Notes under the pieces: model-generated | What the model was told of the DNA's origin: nothing | Seen by the model: only the letters and a program-made list of their open reading frames with translations | Database searches by the model: none | Shown: positions 20,574-31,658 of the stretch, one piece after another | Position numbering within the stretch: position 1 is the first letter of the stretch | Layout: every line of letters starts with the position of its first letter | Translations under genes and position numbers: made by a program | Assembly: GCF_000227135.1 (NCBI RefSeq) | Contig: NC_018254.1 | Coordinates: 218,450-282,449 of the forward strand | Direction: 5' to 3' | DNA length: 64,000 nt | Origin: Leishmania donovani | Taxonomy: Eukaryota; Euglenozoa; Kinetoplastea; Trypanosomatida; Trypanosomatidae

Positions 20574-21176
20574 ATGACCTCTGAGTACGACTACCTCTTC
20601 AAGCTGCTGCTGATTGGCGACAGCGGCGTCGGTAAGTCCTGCCTGCTCCTCCGCTTCGCCGATGACAGCTACACCGATAGCTACATCTCCACCATTGGTG
20701 TCGATTTCAAGATTCGCACGCTGAACCTGGAAAGCAAGGTAATCAAGCTGCAGATTTGGGATACCGCCGGCCAGGAGCGCTTCCGCACCATCACGAGTAG
20801 CTACTACCGTGGTGCCCACGGCATCATCATAGTGTATGACACGACCGACATGGAGAGTTTCAACAACGTCAAGACGTGGCTGAGCGAAATCGAAAAGTAC
20901 GCAAGTGAGAACGTCAACAAGATCCTCGTCGGCAACAAGTGCGATTTGGTCACAAAGAAGGCCGTCGATACGCAGATGGCGAAAGACTTTGCCGACTCCC
21001 TTGGCATCCCGTTCCTTGAAACGAGCGCCAAGAACTCCACAAACGTCGAGGAAGCCTTCATTCAAATGGCATCTGGAATCAAGGCGCGCCTGGCTGTGAG
21101 TGGTGAGGTCAAATCTGCGTCCCGTCCCAACCTGCAGAACCCCCCAACGGTGAAGAAGGAAGACAGCTGCTGCTAA
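20574..21176 (+). CDS. RAB1: Rab1-family small GTPase
   Basis: The 200-residue product is a complete Rab GTPase of the Rab1/Ypt1 group, which governs ER-to-Golgi vesicle traffic. All nucleotide-binding boxes are present: P-loop GDSGVGKS (15-22), switch I with T40 in [15 protein letters not shown] (62-68) with the catalytic Q67, NKCD (121-124) and ETSAK (149-153). The Rab1 family sequence [10 protein letters not shown] and the RabF region [14 protein letters not shown] are near-canonical. The C terminus ends in CC, the double geranylgeranylation site. The ATG at 20574 is the natural Rab start; the longer frame from 19947 reads through a CT-rich leader and is not coding. Nothing is missing, and this is the most securely identified gene in the window. 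Confidence 0.98.
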   Translation: MTSEYDYLFKLLLIGDSGVGKSCLLLRFADDSYTDSYISTIGVDFKIRTLNLESKVIKLQIWDTAGQERFRTITSSYYRGAHGIIIVYDTTDMESFNNVKTWLSEIEKYASENVNKILVGNKCDLVTKKAVDTQMAKDFADSLGIPFLETSAKNSTNVEEAFIQMASGIKARLAVSGEVKSASRPNLQNPPTVKKEDSCC

Positions 21177-22879
21177 GCATTGCGAGATACGGGCGCGATA
21201 CACAAAGGGACGGGCCGCCGCAGAGTGGGGGGAAGGGTCGAGAGTTCCCCTGCCTTCTCTCGACCCGAGGGACGTTAAATCTCCCGTGATCTGCGGACAA
21301 AAGCGCGGCGTCGAGGAAAGGTGGGCGGCATACGACGCCAATGGTGCACTGAAGGTGAGCGAAAAGGCACGCAGGGATGCGTCGCTCTTCTTGAGCTGTG
21401 TCGTGATGTGTCGGTGGCCGTTGTCCTCGGTTGAGTGAGAGGCGCGATCGTGTGTTCCCCCTCCGCGCCACCCCGGCACAAGTGCCTGCGGGCTGCTTGT
21501 AGGCACGTATGCGTCCATGGGTGTGATCCCATCGTTGCGTGACTGTCCGTCTACCCCTCCCCTCCCCTCCCCCCGTATGCCCAAGCTGGAAGAGGCGGAC
21601 ACGGACGCGCACAATGCTGTGGAGACTCGAGATGAGAGTTTTGAAGCGAGACAGAGAAACCGTCAATGCGTTTTTACTTTTTTGAGCAGTCTTATATCCA
21701 TTTGCGTCGCTGATGGTTTTCTCCTCTCTTAGGCAATTCCCCTGACGCGCTGTATACGCTGGCGACTCACGAAAACCCACACGAGGGGCTCCCCTGCAGA
21801 TGCAACTGTCCTGTGTCATCTACAAAACACAGAAAAAGGTATGAAAAAGCAGAGAAGGAAAAAAAAAGAAAAAAACAAAACAAAAGAAGCATGAAGGAGC
21901 ATGAAGGAGCGGCTTCACGACGGGAAGCGGGGCACCTGTGGAATGGATGTTCGGTGGCAAGAAGTGTGTTTGAGCGTATATCTCCGTGCGTCTGTGTGTG
22001 TGTGTGTACACGTCCAACAGAGTCTCGCAAGGGTCGGATCCCTTCTACCTCCTTCCCCTCCCCCTCCCCCTCCCCCCCTCGCCGGACTCTCCCCACCCGC
22101 TGCTGCGTTCTCCTTCGATGTCGATCGTTTGTACATCGTCTTTTCTTTTCGTGCTTCAGTATTGGGAGGATGGGCGTTTTTTGTTTTGTTGTTTTGTTCT
22201 GCTCCCGTTTTGTTGATTTTTGTTGCTTCCTTTACTTTGTTTTTACGTCCTGGGCGCTCCCCTCTGTCGGTGCGTGTGTAAGCTTGCTTCTGTGTTCTTG
22301 CGTTTGAGGAATAGTGAAGGGAGTGAAGCATCTCTAAATGGTGTGCGCTTCAGGTTGTCTATTTCGTTGCATCGTGTGCGCACGGGAGAGAGAGCGCCCC
22401 CCTCCACTCTCTGCCACATACGTACAAAGAGGGAAGAAAGGAGGTGTGTGAAAATATTCGGCAGGATTGTTGGCAGGTGCGCCTTGGAAGGGAACCGGTG
22501 CGGGCGGCGGGGAAGAGTGTCAGGGTGAGAAGGGTGGAGAGGGCCACAGCGATGGTGCTACAACAAACAACGGAAGGTGTCTCTCCCTCTCTCTCTCTGC
22601 TTGTCACTCAGTGTGTGCGTGCAAAATGGCGAGATATCAGTTGTGTTCGTGTGTCTGACGGTCACCCTTCTTGAGTCCACCACCTCCCGAGCTCTACATC
22701 CCTTCCCACACATGCGCGTCTTCCGTATTTTCGTTCGTCCGAAGATGAAGTTGTGCTAGCACTTGAAAAGGAAAGAGTGATGCGCCATTCCTTTATTTGT
22801 CGTCACGCCGTCTGCGTTTGTTTTTTACTGATTTCGTTTCTGTTTGCGTCGTCAGTGTCTCTTGGCAGTTGTGTGTTCA

Positions 22880-22897
22880 ATATATATATATATATAT
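22880..22897. repeat. TA dinucleotide run
   Basis: About nine alternating TA units in the spacer between Rab1 and the pseudokinase-like gene. Confidence 0.85.
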
Positions 22898-24007
22898 CTG
22901 TCGGCTCCTCTTTCGAGGAAAAAAAAAAAGAAAAACGCAAAACAATCGCACGCAACAAGCGCTGCACGAAACTCTCTGCCTGCCTCGGACGCTCTGTCTG
23001 TCTGTCTGTGTCTTCTGTGCTTTTTCTTTTACTTGGCGGGTCGAGTCTCTGTTCCGCTCCTCCCCGATCCGTGTGCGCTTGGGCGTCCCCTTTTCTTTGC
23101 TTTTCGGCTCACTCGTTGTTTTACGTCATTCTCTATTTTGTGCTACCAGTGTATGCTAGTGCCTGGTTGTGCGTCTGTGTGTAGGTAGGTGGACGCGCGT
23201 CTGCGGGCGCATGGGTCCTTTGCTTGTATGTCTGCGCCGGCGTGCGTCTATGCGTCTTCCCCTTGTCATTCTCCTCCTTTCCCCCTCACTCAAAAAAGGG
23301 TAGAGAGAGTTCGGCCACCATTACCATATATATAAGGGAAGAAGCGAGAGAAAAACACAGAAGTGACAACAGAAAAACGCTCTTTTTCCTCCTCCCCACT
23401 CCCCAGAGAAAAGGAAAAACAACAGCAGATTTTGAATAACAGAGAAGTGAAACTCACGTCGGCAGTGACAGTGATACGCAGCAGAGCATTATGTTCACGA
23501 GAGTATGTGGCTGGACGTGTGTGTGTGTGCTGAGCGATAGGAATACACGAAAAAAAAAATAAAGAAGAAGAAAAGGAAGCACTGAGGCAAACGAGGGAGG
23601 GGGATGTGGCAGCATTCTAGTGTGATGTGTACGCAACGCCCTCTTTTTTTTTTCTGTATTCATCTCCTGCTCCTCTAACACTTACCCCCGGGCCCTCCCC
23701 TCACCTCCCTTCCCTTCCTTCTTTGGTGCTTGACGGGCCTCCTTCAGGAAAGCAGGCTGACAAAAACAACCAAAGTATTACGAAGAGGTCGCCCCTGTGC
23801 TGGTAATGGGGAAGCAGCATGCGGAACGGAGAAAAAACGCGTGCGCGTGCGGAAGCAGCGACCAGGCCCCCTCCCACCCGTCGTCATTTCGGTTTCTCTC
23901 CGGTGACGACTGTTGCCGTATACTTCGCGTTAGCTCCACGTTCTCCTGCACCACCCTGACACTCGCTCTCTGTCGTCCTCTCCCCTCTTCGTCTTCCACA
24001 ACACCGC

Positions 24008-24009
24008 AG
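24008..24009 (+). promoter_or_regulatory. Predicted SL trans-splice acceptor (AG)
   Basis: A strong CT tract (about 23941-23996) is followed by CCGCAG. Its position argues that the frame upstream of 24193 is untranslated leader. Confidence 0.5.
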
Positions 24010-24192
24010 CGGTGCTCACGCAGATCTCGAGAGTTGAGGGCTTCAACGTCGAGCACAAGCAAAGAAAAAAAAAAGAAGGGTGCAGTCAGCGGAACAACGA
24101 ACCGTAAAGACAGGGCACATCGGCTCCATCTACGCTGCACCTCTGTAATACTCCGTTTGTATACCACGAAAGTGTACTGTGAAAAACGAACG

Positions 24193-27100
24193 ATGGTGAC
24201 ATCGCCGAAGCTGCTTCTTGGGGGCTTGCACAAGATCAGCGACCGCAGCGTATTCTTTACTCCACTTAAGAAGGATCATCTCGACTTGACAACCCTTAGC
24301 ATCGCTCCCCCGTCGCACCGCGGCGTACTCCAGCGCAACGGTTTGGTGGCAAAAGCGTTCATTGGCGTGACGTTTTACGACGCGCGCACTTCCGCCGCGC
24401 ACCCGTCGTCGCTTACATCACCAGCACGCCACATGTGCGAATCCGACGCAACCGATTCGGCGGAGCACCGCAAACTCTCCGCTGCGAAGCGAGAGGATCT
24501 GTGGCGTGCTGCGTTGGTGTACGGCGGCCTGCTGCACGACAAGTGGGATGCATTGGCGACTCCAGAGGAGCTCGCGGCGACGCCGTGGCCAGTGCACACC
24601 GAAATGCAGTACGCCGAACTGATGGAGGAGTTAATTGCGCGGAAGGCCTGTACCACGGCAAACACGTCGAGCTTCTGTGTGCCTGTCTTGTCCATTGACG
24701 AGTTCGTTTACAAGCACAAAGGGGTGCGAGTGTGCCTCGGCGTGGCCTGGATGCCACGCTACTCGCACAACCTGCGAGAGTGGGCGGCAACATTTGCGCA
24801 GTCTGGTCACTGCGTGCCAGAGGCGTCGCTCCTGGCGCTTCTGCATCACGTGACCACGGGCGCACTCGCGCTGCGCACGGCTACCTGCACAGCGGCCAAA
24901 AAGGATGCGACGCTCTCTTTGTCCGTCACTCTGGAGAAGGTGCTTGTGTACAGAGCTTCGGAGGCGGAAAAAAAGATCGCGAAGGAGGCCGACCCAGACG
25001 AAACGGGGGAAGGGCTAACATTTGCGTTAGCCACTGGTGCGTTCAGGTGGCGGCGCGCAGAGCCGCATGTTGACGAGAGCATTTGGACGAACGTGCCGAC
25101 ACGCTCCCGCATCAGAGCTCTCACAAATCACCTGATCGTCCCCGAGGAGGGGCAGCTGTTGTACTGCACGCCTGAGGATCGCTCGCCGAGGCTATACCCG
25201 ACGCACGGCAGCGCGGCCGCAAAGCAAGATGTCTGGACTCTTGGCGTCGTCCTCTACCTCCTCGCCTCTGGTGTTGCCGGCACAGGCCATATCGCCACCA
25301 CCTCTCCGCCGGACCGTGTCCCTCGGCTTGCACCCTTGCGCGAGTTGACGCCGCTCAACTCAGCGGCGCTCACTCCAGACTCTCTCTGGAAGCGCCTGCG
25401 GCGGGAGCTGGAGCGCCGCGGCTACAGCAGCACAATCGTGACCGTGGTCGCACAGCTCCTCTCGCTTGACCCGCTTACGCGACCGTCGCTGGACACAATG
25501 GACCGCATGCTGCAGGACCTGCATCGGCCGACCCCTGTGTGTCGCTTCCCGTTCGCTCTGGGCTCGTACGACCTGCTGCGGATGCCGAACCCTACTGACA
25601 TTCACCTGAACCCCGGTGCACGGCGGTACACCATGGAGGGAGTGTGCGTCTTGTGCAAAAAGCACCGCGGCAGTACGCCCCTGTGCGGCAAGGATGGCGA
25701 TCACGCCCCGGGCTTTTCATCGCCGTCGTGGTCTGACGAGGAGCTGCTGCCGCAGCTGCACGGCATGGACTTGCACTATATAACCTTTCTCTACCCCCTT
25801 TGCGGGTCCAGCGATGAGCGTCGGCGGCGCAAGCAAGCGGCACTCGCTTTGCGAAGCTGCCACGACGGCATCAACGCCAGCAGCAGCATCGCCCGAGACG
25901 CCACACCGCTGCTGGACTGCACGATGCTGTTTCAGGTGTTCGGCGGCTTCGCCGTATACGAACGGGTGCCGGAGCTGAACGCGACGGGTCAGGTCTTCCA
26001 CCGCGTCACCGTGAAGGAGGTGCTAGTGCCGTACCCGAGCCAGGGGCTGCGTCGCTCGGAGTTGCCTCTGGTGAAGCTGACGATCGATTTCAGCGGCGGC
26101 CTCCCGTGGCCTTCCTGCTGCACGGAAACTCTCCAGAAGAGCGGCCGGGTCTCCCGCAACGTGCCGTTCGGCTTCACGGGGGCTCACCACGACGTGAAGT
26201 GGTTTGGCTGGGTGCTACCTGGCGAGCGCTTCAGCCTGCCAAACGGGGGTCATTGGACGGCGCCGCACGATGGCTCTTTCGTGTTCTGGTTCCATTCGGA
26301 CCTGCGACCAACGGATCGAGACCGCTACTTTGCCTTGACGAGTATGCGCGCAGCGACGCTGCCGGCAAAGTTGCCGCGCACCGTGATGCCCGATTCGCTC
26401 TTTCGGATGCACGCCGGGGACCAGAGACACGCCAGCAATCTTCTGCCAAGTCGCATAGGGAGCGGTAACCGAGCGGATTCTCGCCTGGGACGGGGCTGCA
26501 TAGCCCACCGCCGCTCGTGCCAAAGCGTGACAGACATCGCCTTGCCATCAGCGACGCACGAGATTGTGGAGGCAGACGAGAAGGTGAGGACCCTTGTGAC
26601 GCATAGGCCGCTTTCTCTCTCCGCGCCGCGTGTGCAGAACACTCAGGAGGAGTCGCCGGTCCATGGGCGACGTCGGTGGAGCAGCGCAAAGGACAGGGTG
26701 CCGTCTCGCCACTCCTCCGCTTTTCCCGCGGAGGTTGTCGGCGCCCTCGAAGCACCCGATGAGGCGCGAAAGAGTCCTGGTACCGCGCGTGCGCCGTCGA
26801 CGCTTCGCTCCGTGGGAGAGACACGGAGCAGTGGCGTAGTCCTCACACCTCAGCTACATGTGCCGGATCTTCTTCTTGATATGCCGACGCCAGACACGCA
26901 CGCCAGTGCTGACCATGAGAGCCCAAAATCACCGGACTGGGAGAGGGCCAGCGACCAAGCGCGCCTGTCAGAGCGCAACCCCACCCAGTCACCCGTGGAT
27001 GGCAACACCACGGCGAAGCGCACACAAGCCCTGGCCGCTCCTGAGAAGAGCATCTCTCCCGCCGCGTCGCAGTCCCTCAGTTCCGGGCGGAAGAAGGCCC

Positions 27101-28194
27101 GCAAGTTACGTGACGCGACGGTCTCGTCAGAGGAGTTTTGTGGTGGTGCAGCGCTGCAGTTTGTGGCGTCCGCACCGGCAAGTGTCGGCGCCGAGCATCC
27201 GATTGTAAGTACGGTGGTGCCGGCGCAGTCGGTGCTGACCGGGCAAAGCAGCGTCCTTGGAGGCTCACCACGGCTCTTGAAGCTGCGCCCTGTCTCTCAG
27301 CATGGGGCCAAGAAGCAGAGCATCCAGGCAACCGCGTCGTCGGCCACGTCAATGTTGCCACCGATTGTGGACGCCCTGCCTGCGGGGCTCGGCGAACTGC
27401 ATGTGTGCGGGCTGTGGTTGCCAAGCGAAGCAGTGGACGCGGCGTTTCGTTCTCTGACCTTCTGCATCCTCTCCACCGGTGAACATGGCTACATGCACCC
27501 ACCAGTGAAGATGTCGGCGCGGGTGGCGCATGCCATCCGTGCCCCGCCGGGTGCCGAATTCTTGGCCTTCCTGTCAAACCAGGTGCCGCTGTTTCGTCGT
27601 AATCACCCGCGGCTGGAGAGGGCGGGTGTGCCGCTGATGCTACCGCACCACGGGTTCACGTGCTACGCTGCGGACGGCACCCTTTTGGGGGTGCTGGGGC
27701 TGCGGTGTAGCACCAAGGGCGGCCCAGACGTGATGGCTGGCGAGTTTGAGCTCATGATGCGCACCAGCGCGGCATTTCGCGGCAGCAGCGCTGCTTCGTG
27801 GACTGTATATGCGTCTCACCTCTCGGAGAGCGTAGGGGTTGAAGCGCACGTGAGGCGGGCCGCCGTCAATGCCGTCAAAGCAAGAAACGACTGCGAGGAC
27901 GAGGACAGGTGGGCAAGCACTCTGCGTCACGTGCCCTCCTTGCTGCGCCGTGCGTCGGGCAGTCGAAATATGTTTGCCAACACCCCAGAAAATCAGACAC
28001 TCACCTTTACGAGTGCCCGTCATCTCGTGGGCGAGTTCACACCAGACGAAAGCGGCGACGTTTTGCGGTCTCGCGAGGGAGAGGGGGAGGCGGCGCTACC
28101 AGCGTGCTGGATCAGCTTTGACGGTGTGTCCACCGCGCTCCTGTTTGCAGACGCGCCGCAGTCTGTCTGGGTGCCGTACAGGATCGGCGGTTAG
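24193..28194 (+). CDS. Large pseudokinase-like protein, 1333 aa
   Basis: The 1333-residue product carries a degenerate protein-kinase domain in its first third. The C-lobe is recognisable: YCTPE (324-328) fits the APE motif, KQDVWTLGVVLYLLASG (from about 344) fits subdomain IX with its aspartate, and LLSLDPLTRPSLDTM (around 426) fits subdomain XI with its arginine. The catalytic parts are lost. Where HRD and the catalytic Asn should be there is a Leu/Thr/Ala-rich stretch with TLEKVLVY, and where DFG should be there is GAFRW. No convincing glycine loop is seen. This argues for a pseudokinase acting as a scaffold or regulator. After the domain come a Cys-rich stretch (VCVLCKKH), conserved-looking blocks, a long Ser/Pro/Arg-rich region (about 740-1040) and a second globular region (about 1050-1330) of unknown type. 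The start is the ATG after the predicted splice site; the open frame extends to 23797 but crosses the CT tract. Confidence 0.85.
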   Translation: MVTSPKLLLGGLHKISDRSVFFTPLKKDHLDLTTLSIAPPSHRGVLQRNGLVAKAFIGVTFYDARTSAAHPSSLTSPARHMCESDATDSAEHRKLSAAKREDLWRAALVYGGLLHDKWDALATPEELAATPWPVHTEMQYAELMEELIARKACTTANTSSFCVPVLSIDEFVYKHKGVRVCLGVAWMPRYSHNLREWAATFAQSGHCVPEASLLALLHHVTTGALALRTATCTAAKKDATLSLSVTLEKVLVYRASEAEKKIAKEADPDETGEGLTFALATGAFRWRRAEPHVDESIWTNVPTRSRIRALTNHLIVPEEGQLLYCTPEDRSPRLYPTHGSAAAKQDVWTLGVVLYLLASGVAGTGHIATTSPPDRVPRLAPLRELTPLNSAALTPDSLWKRLRRELERRGYSSTIVTVVAQLLSLDPLTRPSLDTMDRMLQDLHRPTPVCRFPFALGSYDLLRMPNPTDIHLNPGARRYTMEGVCVLCKKHRGSTPLCGKDGDHAPGFSSPSWSDEELLPQLHGMDLHYITFLYPLCGSSDERRRRKQAALALRSCHDGINASSSIARDATPLLDCTMLFQVFGGFAVYERVPELNATGQVFHRVTVKEVLVPYPSQGLRRSELPLVKLTIDFSGGLPWPSCCTETLQKSGRVSRNVPFGFTGAHHDVKWFGWVLPGERFSLPNGGHWTAPHDGSFVFWFHSDLRPTDRDRYFALTSMRAATLPAKLPRTVMPDSLFRMHAGDQRHASNLLPSRIGSGNRADSRLGRGCIAHRRSCQSVTDIALPSATHEIVEADEKVRTLVTHRPLSLSAPRVQNTQEESPVHGRRRWSSAKDRVPSRHSSAFPAEVVGALEAPDEARKSPGTARAPSTLRSVGETRSSGVVLTPQLHVPDLLLDMPTPDTHASADHESPKSPDWERASDQARLSERNPTQSPVDGNTTAKRTQALAAPEKSISPAASQSLSSGRKKARKLRDATVSSEEFCGGAALQFVASAPASVGAEHPIVSTVVPAQSVLTGQSSVLGGSPRLLKLRPVSQHGAKKQSIQATASSATSMLPPIVDALPAGLGELHVCGLWLPSEAVDAAFRSLTFCILSTGEHGYMHPPVKMSARVAHAIRAPPGAEFLAFLSNQVPLFRRNHPRLERAGVPLMLPHHGFTCYAADGTLLGVLGLRCSTKGGPDVMAGEFELMMRTSAAFRGSSAASWTVYASHLSESVGVEAHVRRAAVNAVKARNDCEDEDRWASTLRHVPSLLRRASGSRNMFANTPENQTLTFTSARHLVGEFTPDESGDVLRSREGEGEAALPACWISFDGVSTALLFADAPQSVWVPYRIGG

Positions 28195-30698
28195 TTGTAC
28201 GCAACGATGGCGCCAGCGCCACGCTCCTCGTCCTTTTCGATTTTTTTTTTGTCTTTCGTTGCCTGTCTGTATGCTGCCCGCTGAATCGCGTCCCCCTTCG
28301 TCTCCAGACCTTTTTTTTATTTTTCTGATGACTTGTCATGCTGGGGTCACTGCTGGGGTGCCGCAAGCAGTTGTTTGGGGATGAGGGGCACCGAGGTGGA
28401 TCCTCTGAACCTCTTTCTGCGTCTATGTTGCCTCCATGTTGTCTCTCGCTTGTTCGTTGCTGTTGTTTGCGCTCACGCAGGCAACCCCTCGTCCGCCCCC
28501 GCCCCACCCAAATCTCCACGCACATTTAGAAACCACCCCCTCCTGTGCACGTGTTTGCGTGTGTGGCTCGTGTGCTCTCTTGCCCGGTTCGTCCTTGCTT
28601 CATACCGCGCACACGTGTTCTCTTCCATTGTAGCCCTTCATGATTCTCCGCCTCAACTCCGCCGACTCCCATCGAGTTTCGCTCTCTCGCATGCACCTAA
28701 ACGCCTTTTTTTTTGGTTATGAACGCATCCGTTCGCGCCTGCCTGTCGGTGCATCTGGTGCTCTCTGGCCCGGTGACGGAGCGAGCGGCGGAGAGCACAT
28801 CAAGTACATAGACTCATAGAACTTTGCCTGCATGCCGTTCTCGTTAAGAACGACGACTCTCCCCCCACCACCCCCGATGCCTCTCATCCGTATCGCGTCC
28901 ATCACAGGAGCCTTTTTGCATGTCTGTTGCACCCGCTGCTTGCACGCATTTTTTAGACTCTCCATTTTTTCGTGTGCTTTTCGCTCGGCGTGTGCGGTGC
29001 GATTCCACTCAAAAGGAGCGCAAAGAAGAGTGCTGCTGCTGTTGCTGCTGCCGCCCTTCTCCTCCTCCTTCACGGGCGCCACCTTTTGCCCCCGGTGTTC
29101 TCCTTCCCACTTTCTCCCTTATGCTTTTTCACCGTCTCGCAAAAAAGTGATTATTCCTTTTTTGGGGGGGGGGGCATCACTCGCCGGTCTGTGTCGCTCT
29201 TTCCGCTTACTTCCTTTTTGCCCACCCCCCACAGCGATGCGCGGGCGGAGGAGGCAACCTGCACGTACATCACAATTAGCTTCGGTCGCTCACAACGGCG
29301 CCGTGTGTTGCGTGCGCTCGCCCAAACCGACAGAGAAACCGACCTGCAGAGACACATGCCAGCACTCGCGTGCAGCTTGAACACAAGGGCACACATACAT
29401 GCATCCGTACGTAATGGCGGGGCCGTGTGCTGACGCCTGGTTCCCCGAACACGGAACATACACAGCTTCCCGCCCGTCCTCCTGCGCTTTCTACATCATT
29501 CTTGTGTTGAGACACGTGCGCATGTGTAGGTGTTTATGTGTGTTTTGACTTCCAGTCGCTCTGTGTGCTGGACGTGAGCGTGCACGTGGGACACCGCATA
29601 AGAAGGATAGAAAAAGCACAGACTCCTCTTGTCTGGACCGTTGTTCAGCTCGTGGTGCATTCTTTTTTTTTTTTGCTTTATGTTCTCTCTTTTTTTCTTC
29701 TGCTCCCCTTCTTTAGCACGGCTGTCCTTGCTACTGTACTCATCCCTCTGTAGGCCTTTATCTCCTATCCCTCCCCCCTGAACCCACCCCCCAATGCCAG
29801 CGCCTCTTTGCCGAAGCAGGCGTTCTCACTTGATTGTTTCCTCTTCCCCCCCCTCTCTCCCGCGCTTCTTTGTGGCCTCGCACACTCTCTCGCTTGGATC
29901 CTCGGTATGAAATCACCTGCATGCACACACACACACACACACGCACATATATGGGGGCCGGTACACCTCTTGTTATTCGACCAGAGAGTATACATGCGTG
30001 TGGCGCTCGTCGTGTGAGTCGACTGTGGGCGTGCCGGCACCTCACGGTGCCGTTTATCTTCCGTTGTTGTTGTTTTCGCCTTGCTCAAACCCTTACGAGC
30101 GCAGTTGCTTCTGCTACAGAGCAGGCATCACTCCCAGCCATGTGTTCCTGCGGCCACAGCGTCGCACTTGCATGTGTGAGCTCGACAGGCGCACAACGTG
30201 TCGCAGAGATCCCCATCATGTGCTGTAAGCCGAGTAGGGCGACACCAAAACCCCCGCCCCCGCACCGTTTGCTCTCTCGATCTCCCCGACATCTTTGCCT
30301 CATGCGGTGTAGTTCGAATCGAACACCTCTTCGGGTTAACAGAAGAAGGCGTACGCGTGCACTGCTCAACCTGTGCAACACCCTCACCCAGCAACAACCA
30401 CACCCTTTCCTCACCTGTTCTCCTCTCCTTTCGTTCTCTGGTGCAGTCGCGCCATTACACGCGGAGAGCTGTGGCAGCCGCCGCCCCCCCCCCTCCTCCT
30501 CTCCTCCTCCTCTTCCACCTATTCTTCCGCATTCTCGATAAACTCAGCATTGCTGCCGTCGCCACTTCTTTTGAATGGTGCGGGATGCCAGTGGTATTCT
30601 TCTCTGTCTCCTGCTCTTGTTTTGGTTGAGAAACCCGAGGACGTACAATACTAAGGTCTTGGAGGATAGAAGGCCACCAGGCGGGGAGGAGGTGCTTC
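28195..30698. other. Spacer, 2.5 kb
   Basis: CT-, T- and C-rich with a 10-base G run near 29165 and a CA run at 29923-29945. No gene seen. It ends in a CT tract (30481-30535) with an AG at 30546-30547, a probable SL acceptor for the uniporter gene. Confidence 0.7.
30546..30547 (+). promoter_or_regulatory. Predicted SL trans-splice acceptor (AG)
   Basis: A C/CT-rich tract is followed by AACTCAG. The leader to the ATG at 30699 would be 151 bases, unless a later AG near 30628-30630 is used. Confidence 0.45.
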
Positions 30699-31658
30699 AT
30701 GCAACCGGTGAGTGGCACGATATTCCGGCGCAGCGGCGGGCTGCTGCCGAGTGCGCAATCGACCTCTACTCTGTCACACTGGCGCCGTCGTCTCAGCACA
30801 CTCGGTCGCAGATTCGCCACAGCACGCGCGGCCCACGCATCGGCTCCGACGTCGTCAGCCCTGTCGGCACACGACTTTGCCGCCATCACCCCGCTTCTTC
30901 TTCTGCGTCAAATGCTGCAGCAGCACACCCAGCTTGACGGTATCGACTTGGGTGCGCAGCTCCACCCCGGCAAACAACACATCGTCATTTCTCGCACCAA
31001 GTTTTGCCATTTCTGCGCTGCTTCGCACGTCGAGGACCCGGACGCCGCCCTGGCGGATTTGGAAGCGGCGGGCGTGGTGGTGGTGCTGGACGGCGGAAGC
31101 ATGGTTCACCTGAGGCCGGTGCTGTACCTTGAAACTCTGGAGATGATCTGCAACGTAGCGAGGCCGTCAAGCAGCGGCAACGAGACGTCTGAGACGAACT
31201 CTAAGCCGTCAGTGGCGGTCCGCAGCTTCATGGTGGAGGAAGCAGAGCGTCGTGTCGCGACGCTGACCGAGAGGGAGAAGGCGATGCGAAATCGACTGCA
31301 GCCCGCCATCGCGCGAGCAGCTCGCTGGCGGCGCACAGTGTGGGGTGCTGCGCTGCTCTACGCCGGCGCTCAGCTCGCCATTATCTCCCGTCTCACCTAC
31401 TTTGACCTAGACTGGGACATCATGGAGCCCGTCTCGTACATGATTACGGTTGCAAATACGCTTTTCTTTTTTCTGTACTACCTGCGCTTCAACGAAGAGC
31501 ACTCCTATACCGCCTTTGATCAGCGATTCCTACCTCGAAAAGTGCGCCAGTACGCTCCCAGGGACTTCGACTGGGCGGCGTACGCGGACGTGTGCCAGCA
31601 GCTCGTTGAGGAGCGCGCGATGCTAGATTCCATGTCGAAGTGGAGCGCGAAGCACTGA
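30699..31658 (+). CDS. MCU: Mitochondrial calcium uniporter (MCU) family subunit
   Basis: The 319-residue product has the full MCU plan. An Arg/Ser-rich N terminus (IFRRSGG, WRRRLSTLGRRF) is a strong mitochondrial presequence. A soluble matrix domain is followed by a coiled-coil segment (about 170-205, with VEEAERRVATLTEREKAM) and two membrane helices: about 212-234 (VWGAALLYAGAQLAIISRLTYF) and about 245-263 (VSYMITVANTLFFFLYYLRF). Between them is the pore signature W239-D-I-M-E243-P, whose acidic residues form the calcium selectivity filter. The tail has a second coiled-coil-like end (CQQLVEERAMLDSM). MCU drives electrogenic calcium uptake across the inner membrane. Trypanosomatids have several MCU-family paralogues; which one this is cannot be told from the sequence alone, and the symbol is provisional. 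Confidence 0.9.
   Translation: MQPVSGTIFRRSGGLLPSAQSTSTLSHWRRRLSTLGRRFATARAAHASAPTSSALSAHDFAAITPLLLLRQMLQQHTQLDGIDLGAQLHPGKQHIVISRTKFCHFCAASHVEDPDAALADLEAAGVVVVLDGGSMVHLRPVLYLETLEMICNVARPSSSGNETSETNSKPSVAVRSFMVEEAERRVATLTEREKAMRNRLQPAIARAARWRRTVWGAALLYAGAQLAIISRLTYFDLDWDIMEPVSYMITVANTLFFFLYYLRFNEEHSYTAFDQRFLPRKVRQYAPRDFDWAAYADVCQQLVEERAMLDSMSKWSAKH

Larger units (their letters stand above)
21177..24192. other. Spacer, 3 kb
   Basis: The longest CT/T/TG-rich spacer apart from the first, with a TA run at 22880-22897, poly-A/purine blocks near 21835-21895 and 23340-23430, and alternating CT tracts. No gene, no RNA gene recognised. It ends in a CT tract with an SL acceptor candidate at 24008-24009. 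Confidence 0.7.

Noticed and set aside
29160..29180. Possible G-quadruplex at the long G run
   Set aside because: A single G run without three neighbouring runs in proper spacing; no support for a four-run motif.
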